From Spectribacter acetivorans (GTDB lineage: Bacteria > Pseudomonadota > Gammaproteobacteria > Nevskiales > Salinisphaeraceae), in contig NZ_JAVRHY010000003.1 in NCBI RefSeq assembly GCF_031846305.1, positions 248,001 through 312,000 of the forward strand: DNA of 64,000 nucleotides, written 5' to 3'. This document shows positions 62,725-64,000 of this stretch, in pieces (the first letter of the stretch is position 1; each line of letters begins with the position of its first letter). Under the pieces are notes generated by a model. The model was given only the letters and a program-made list of their open reading frames with translations. It was not told where the DNA came from and made no database searches. Made by a program: the position numbers and the translations under genes.

Positions 62725-62862
62725 TCACCGGTTGCGGGGTGGAGCAGTCTGGCGGCTCGTCGCTCATAAGCCGAACTGGGTAGTAAGCAGTAATTGGCGG
62801 CAGTTGGTTTAAGTCGGCGTAAATGCTCTTAGTAAAAGCAAAAAAACCGACAAGGCCTTTTT
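62725..62862 (+). ncRNA. Possible short transcript from the tRNA-fMet promoter
   Basis: The promoter at 62690-62718 would start RNA near 62725. GTCGG (62813-62817) pairs with CCGAC (62847-62851), enclosing an imperfect TGCTCTT/AAAAGCA inner stem, and TTTTT follows at 62858-62862. A transcript of about 140 nt, beginning with the tRNA-like segment, is possible. The stem is weak and six bases separate it from the T tract, so this is speculative. Confidence 0.3.
62733..62777 (+). pseudogene. Decayed 5' half of an initiator tRNA (fMet, CAT anticodon)
   Basis: From 62734 the sequence GCGGGGTGGAGCAG is identical to the 5' end of bacterial initiator tRNA. The D-arm TCTGGCGGCTCGTC and anticodon loop CTCATAA follow. 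Two of the three G in the anticodon stem are missing, a C to G change follows, and after CCGAA similarity stops: no T-arm and no matching 3' acceptor strand is found. It cannot fold as a tRNA, so it is a remnant. A promoter lies 15 bp upstream. Confidence 0.7.
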
Positions 62863-62957
62863 CGATCGTGATCTAGTTAACCCGATCTACCCCGCTTGAC
62901 ACGTTCCTATTGAGGCGGTGAAAGTCTACGATAGGTTGACCGTCGGGCAGCAGCTAG

Positions 62958-63650
62958 ATGCTGCAAAACCTACCAAACAGTCTTCGCTTTGAGCTCGCGC
63001 CGCATCTCAGGTGCCGGAGTGGCAGGCGCATCGAGGTCGCCCAGTTGCACGATCTGCTCTGCGGCGAACCATACCGCAAGCGCCGTGGTCCTCAGAAACG
63101 CGCCTTCCTTCTTTGCGGCCTATCTGTCCAAGTAGCATCACGTCTGCTCGCGGATCTAGATCTCAACCCGGCTCTCCCCGCGGCGAAGCGCTGGACCCGA
63201 CGTCTGGTACCCGGCAATTTTCGCGTTTCGGCCCGAAGCATGGCATGGGCCGAGTCGGGTCCGTTGGCTATTCATCCGCTACCCGCAACGCGGTCATTCG
63301 TGCATAGCTTGCCCGAATCTTTGGTTTGGTCGGCCTTGGAGTGGGCGCCGCCGGTGGTGACACCACCTGATCGGGCTGGTCATCGACGTGTCCTTGCCAA
63401 TCACACCACGGCGCTGATTGCCCGCCTACTGCTCGCGGATCAGACCGTGTGGGTCCGGGTCCTCGCCAAACGTACTGCGCATCAGCGGACGCTGGCTGAA
63501 ATGTGTCAGGCGATCGATTACGTCATGCGCCCGTTGTTCGACGCGAACCGGCGTCGAACGGCCATCGCGGCTGGCAAACTCCCGGATGCCCAATTGCTAT
63601 CGGGGTATAGCCGTGCGTGGAGTGCCCGGCTGATCGAGAGGGCTTCGTGA
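62958..63650 (+). CDS. Unrecognised 230-residue protein at the island edge
   Basis: I do not recognise the family. 230 residues, basic (many Arg), with Leu/Ala-rich helices, no signal peptide and no membrane segment. Visible features: an N-terminal basic stretch (RCRSGRRIEVAQLHDLLCGE, YRKRRGPQKR), several isolated cysteines, and a C-terminal helical part (LANHTTALIARLLLADQTVWVRVLAKRTAHQRTLAEMCQAIDYVMRPLFDANRRRT). The ATG at 62958 directly follows an in-frame stop and lies in an inverted repeat; the ribosome site is weak, so a later start is possible. It overlaps the next gene (GTGA), indicating a two-gene unit. Position beside a tRNA remnant suggests mobile origin. Confidence 0.6.
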   Translation: MLQNLPNSLRFELAPHLRCRSGRRIEVAQLHDLLCGEPYRKRRGPQKRAFLLCGLSVQVASRLLADLDLNPALPAAKRWTRRLVPGNFRVSARSMAWAESGPLAIHPLPATRSFVHSLPESLVWSALEWAPPVVTPPDRAGHRRVLANHTTALIARLLLADQTVWVRVLAKRTAHQRTLAEMCQAIDYVMRPLFDANRRRTAIAAGKLPDAQLLSGYSRAWSARLIERAS

Positions 63651-64000
63651 ACAAGCGGCTCGATCGGCTGACCGACCATGTGGGCTGTTCGAAAAGTGCG
63701 CTGGTAGACGCCCTGTATGTGCTGCGCGCGCCCAGGACGTTAACTGCCGTTATCCCCCTGGCCCGCGAGTTCAGGGATTGGCGCCGACACCACCCGGAGC
63801 TGGCGAGCCTGCCGGACCAGACCGACGACGCCAGTCGACTGAGTCTGCTGGACGCTATTGCTGACTTGGTGATCGAGGACGAAGAGCTCACGGGGGCGAG
63901 CCTGGCTCGCTACAGGAACCCTTGGACCCCCTTGCGGCCCCTGACCGGTGATTCGGTTATCGGTGAGCTGTTGCTCACACAACCGGCGAAAGGCGTGGAC
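63647..64000 (+). CDS. Unrecognised protein, N-terminal 118 residues (continues past window)
   Basis: The frame opens at GTG 63647, overlapping the stop of the preceding gene, with GAGAGG about 6 bases upstream, and is still open at base 64000. The visible part is soluble-looking: NKRLDRLTDHVGCSKSALVDALYVLRAP could be a helix-turn-helix-like start, followed by charged helices (LAREFRDWRRHHPELASLP, LSLLDAIADLVIEDEEL). No catalytic motif is visible yet. Tight coupling implies a functional pair. I cannot assign a function. Confidence 0.55.
   Translation, partial: MNKRLDRLTDHVGCSKSALVDALYVLRAPRTLTAVIPLAREFRDWRRHHPELASLPDQTDDASRLSLLDAIADLVIEDEELTGASLARYRNPWTPLRPLTGDSVIGELLLTQPAKGVD

Larger units (their letters stand above)
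62591..62957. other. Gene-free 367-bp boundary region
   Basis: Holds a short hairpin without T tract (GGCGA-GGCA-TCGCC just after paaH), the promoter and tRNA remnant listed separately, a stem followed by TTTTT, an isolated perfect -35 TTGACA (62896-62901) whose -10 at 17 bp is poor (TGAAAG), and the inverted repeat GCAGCA/TGCTGC (62948-62953 and 62959-62964) spanning the start of the next gene. Composition is visibly AT-richer than the core genes. Confidence 0.6.

Overview
The window is a high-GC chromosomal segment of a gammaproteobacterium. Three gene neighbourhoods typical of that class point to this: nadK-recN-bamE divergent from hrcA-grpE-dnaK-dnaJ-dapB, then carAB, and yhbY divergent from rlmE-ftsH-folP-glmM-tpiA-secG. 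Ectoine synthesis genes (ectABC), a Na+-translocating NADH:quinone reductase (nqrA-F with apbE and nqrM) and a TRAP transporter suggest a marine or moderately halophilic, respiring heterotroph. I cannot name the genus from sequence alone.

Layout. Positions 1-3044 (minus strand): bamE (cut by the window edge), recN, nadK. Positions 3166-9216 (plus): the heat-shock operon hrcA-grpE-dnaK-dnaJ followed by dapB. Positions 9274-14868: a secreted metallo-beta-lactamase-fold protein, carA, carB. Positions 14915-17219: ectABC, where ectA seems to lack any ordinary start codon. Positions 17216-24373: a DUF6607-type protein, TRAP permeases, a lipid kinase, an SDR, an HD protein, a small membrane protein, queH and a DUF4168 protein. 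Positions 24530-31000: an ECF sigma/anti-sigma pair, a cation diffusion facilitator, small exported proteins, a DipZ/TlpA-like redoxin, a coiled-coil OmpA-domain protein and gshA. Positions 31185-34486: a TRAP binding protein, ubiA, bioA. Positions 34605-41598: greA, yhbY, rlmE, ftsH, folP, glmM, tpiA, secG. Positions 41703-49424: the nqr cluster with its maturation genes and a CBS protein. Positions 49471-62590: a nearly complete aerobic phenylacetate catabolon, with paaX divergent from paaABCDE-Z-G-I-K-J-F-H. After 62600 the character changes: a promoter, a decayed initiator-tRNA 5' half, AT-richer DNA, and two overlapping genes I do not recognise, the second running off the window.

The most interesting unexplained signals are in the non-coding DNA. 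(1) Three long snap-back repeats built from 9-nt units (CGCAGATTn or CGCAAAGGn) each lie between genes expected to be co-transcribed: dnaJ/dapB, carA/carB, nqrE/nqrF. (2) A divergent pair of ECF-type promoters with identical spacing links the ECF sigma gene to the DUF4168 gene. (3) Two sigma32-like promoters with the same 12-bp spacing precede grpE and dnaK, with nested inverted repeats in the grpE leader. (4) Strong hairpins lie just upstream of dnaJ, greA, folP and paaK. (5) The right edge may be the start of an integrated island with an unrecognised two-gene module. No CRISPR array, rRNA, intact tRNA, insertion sequence or recognisable phage gene was seen.
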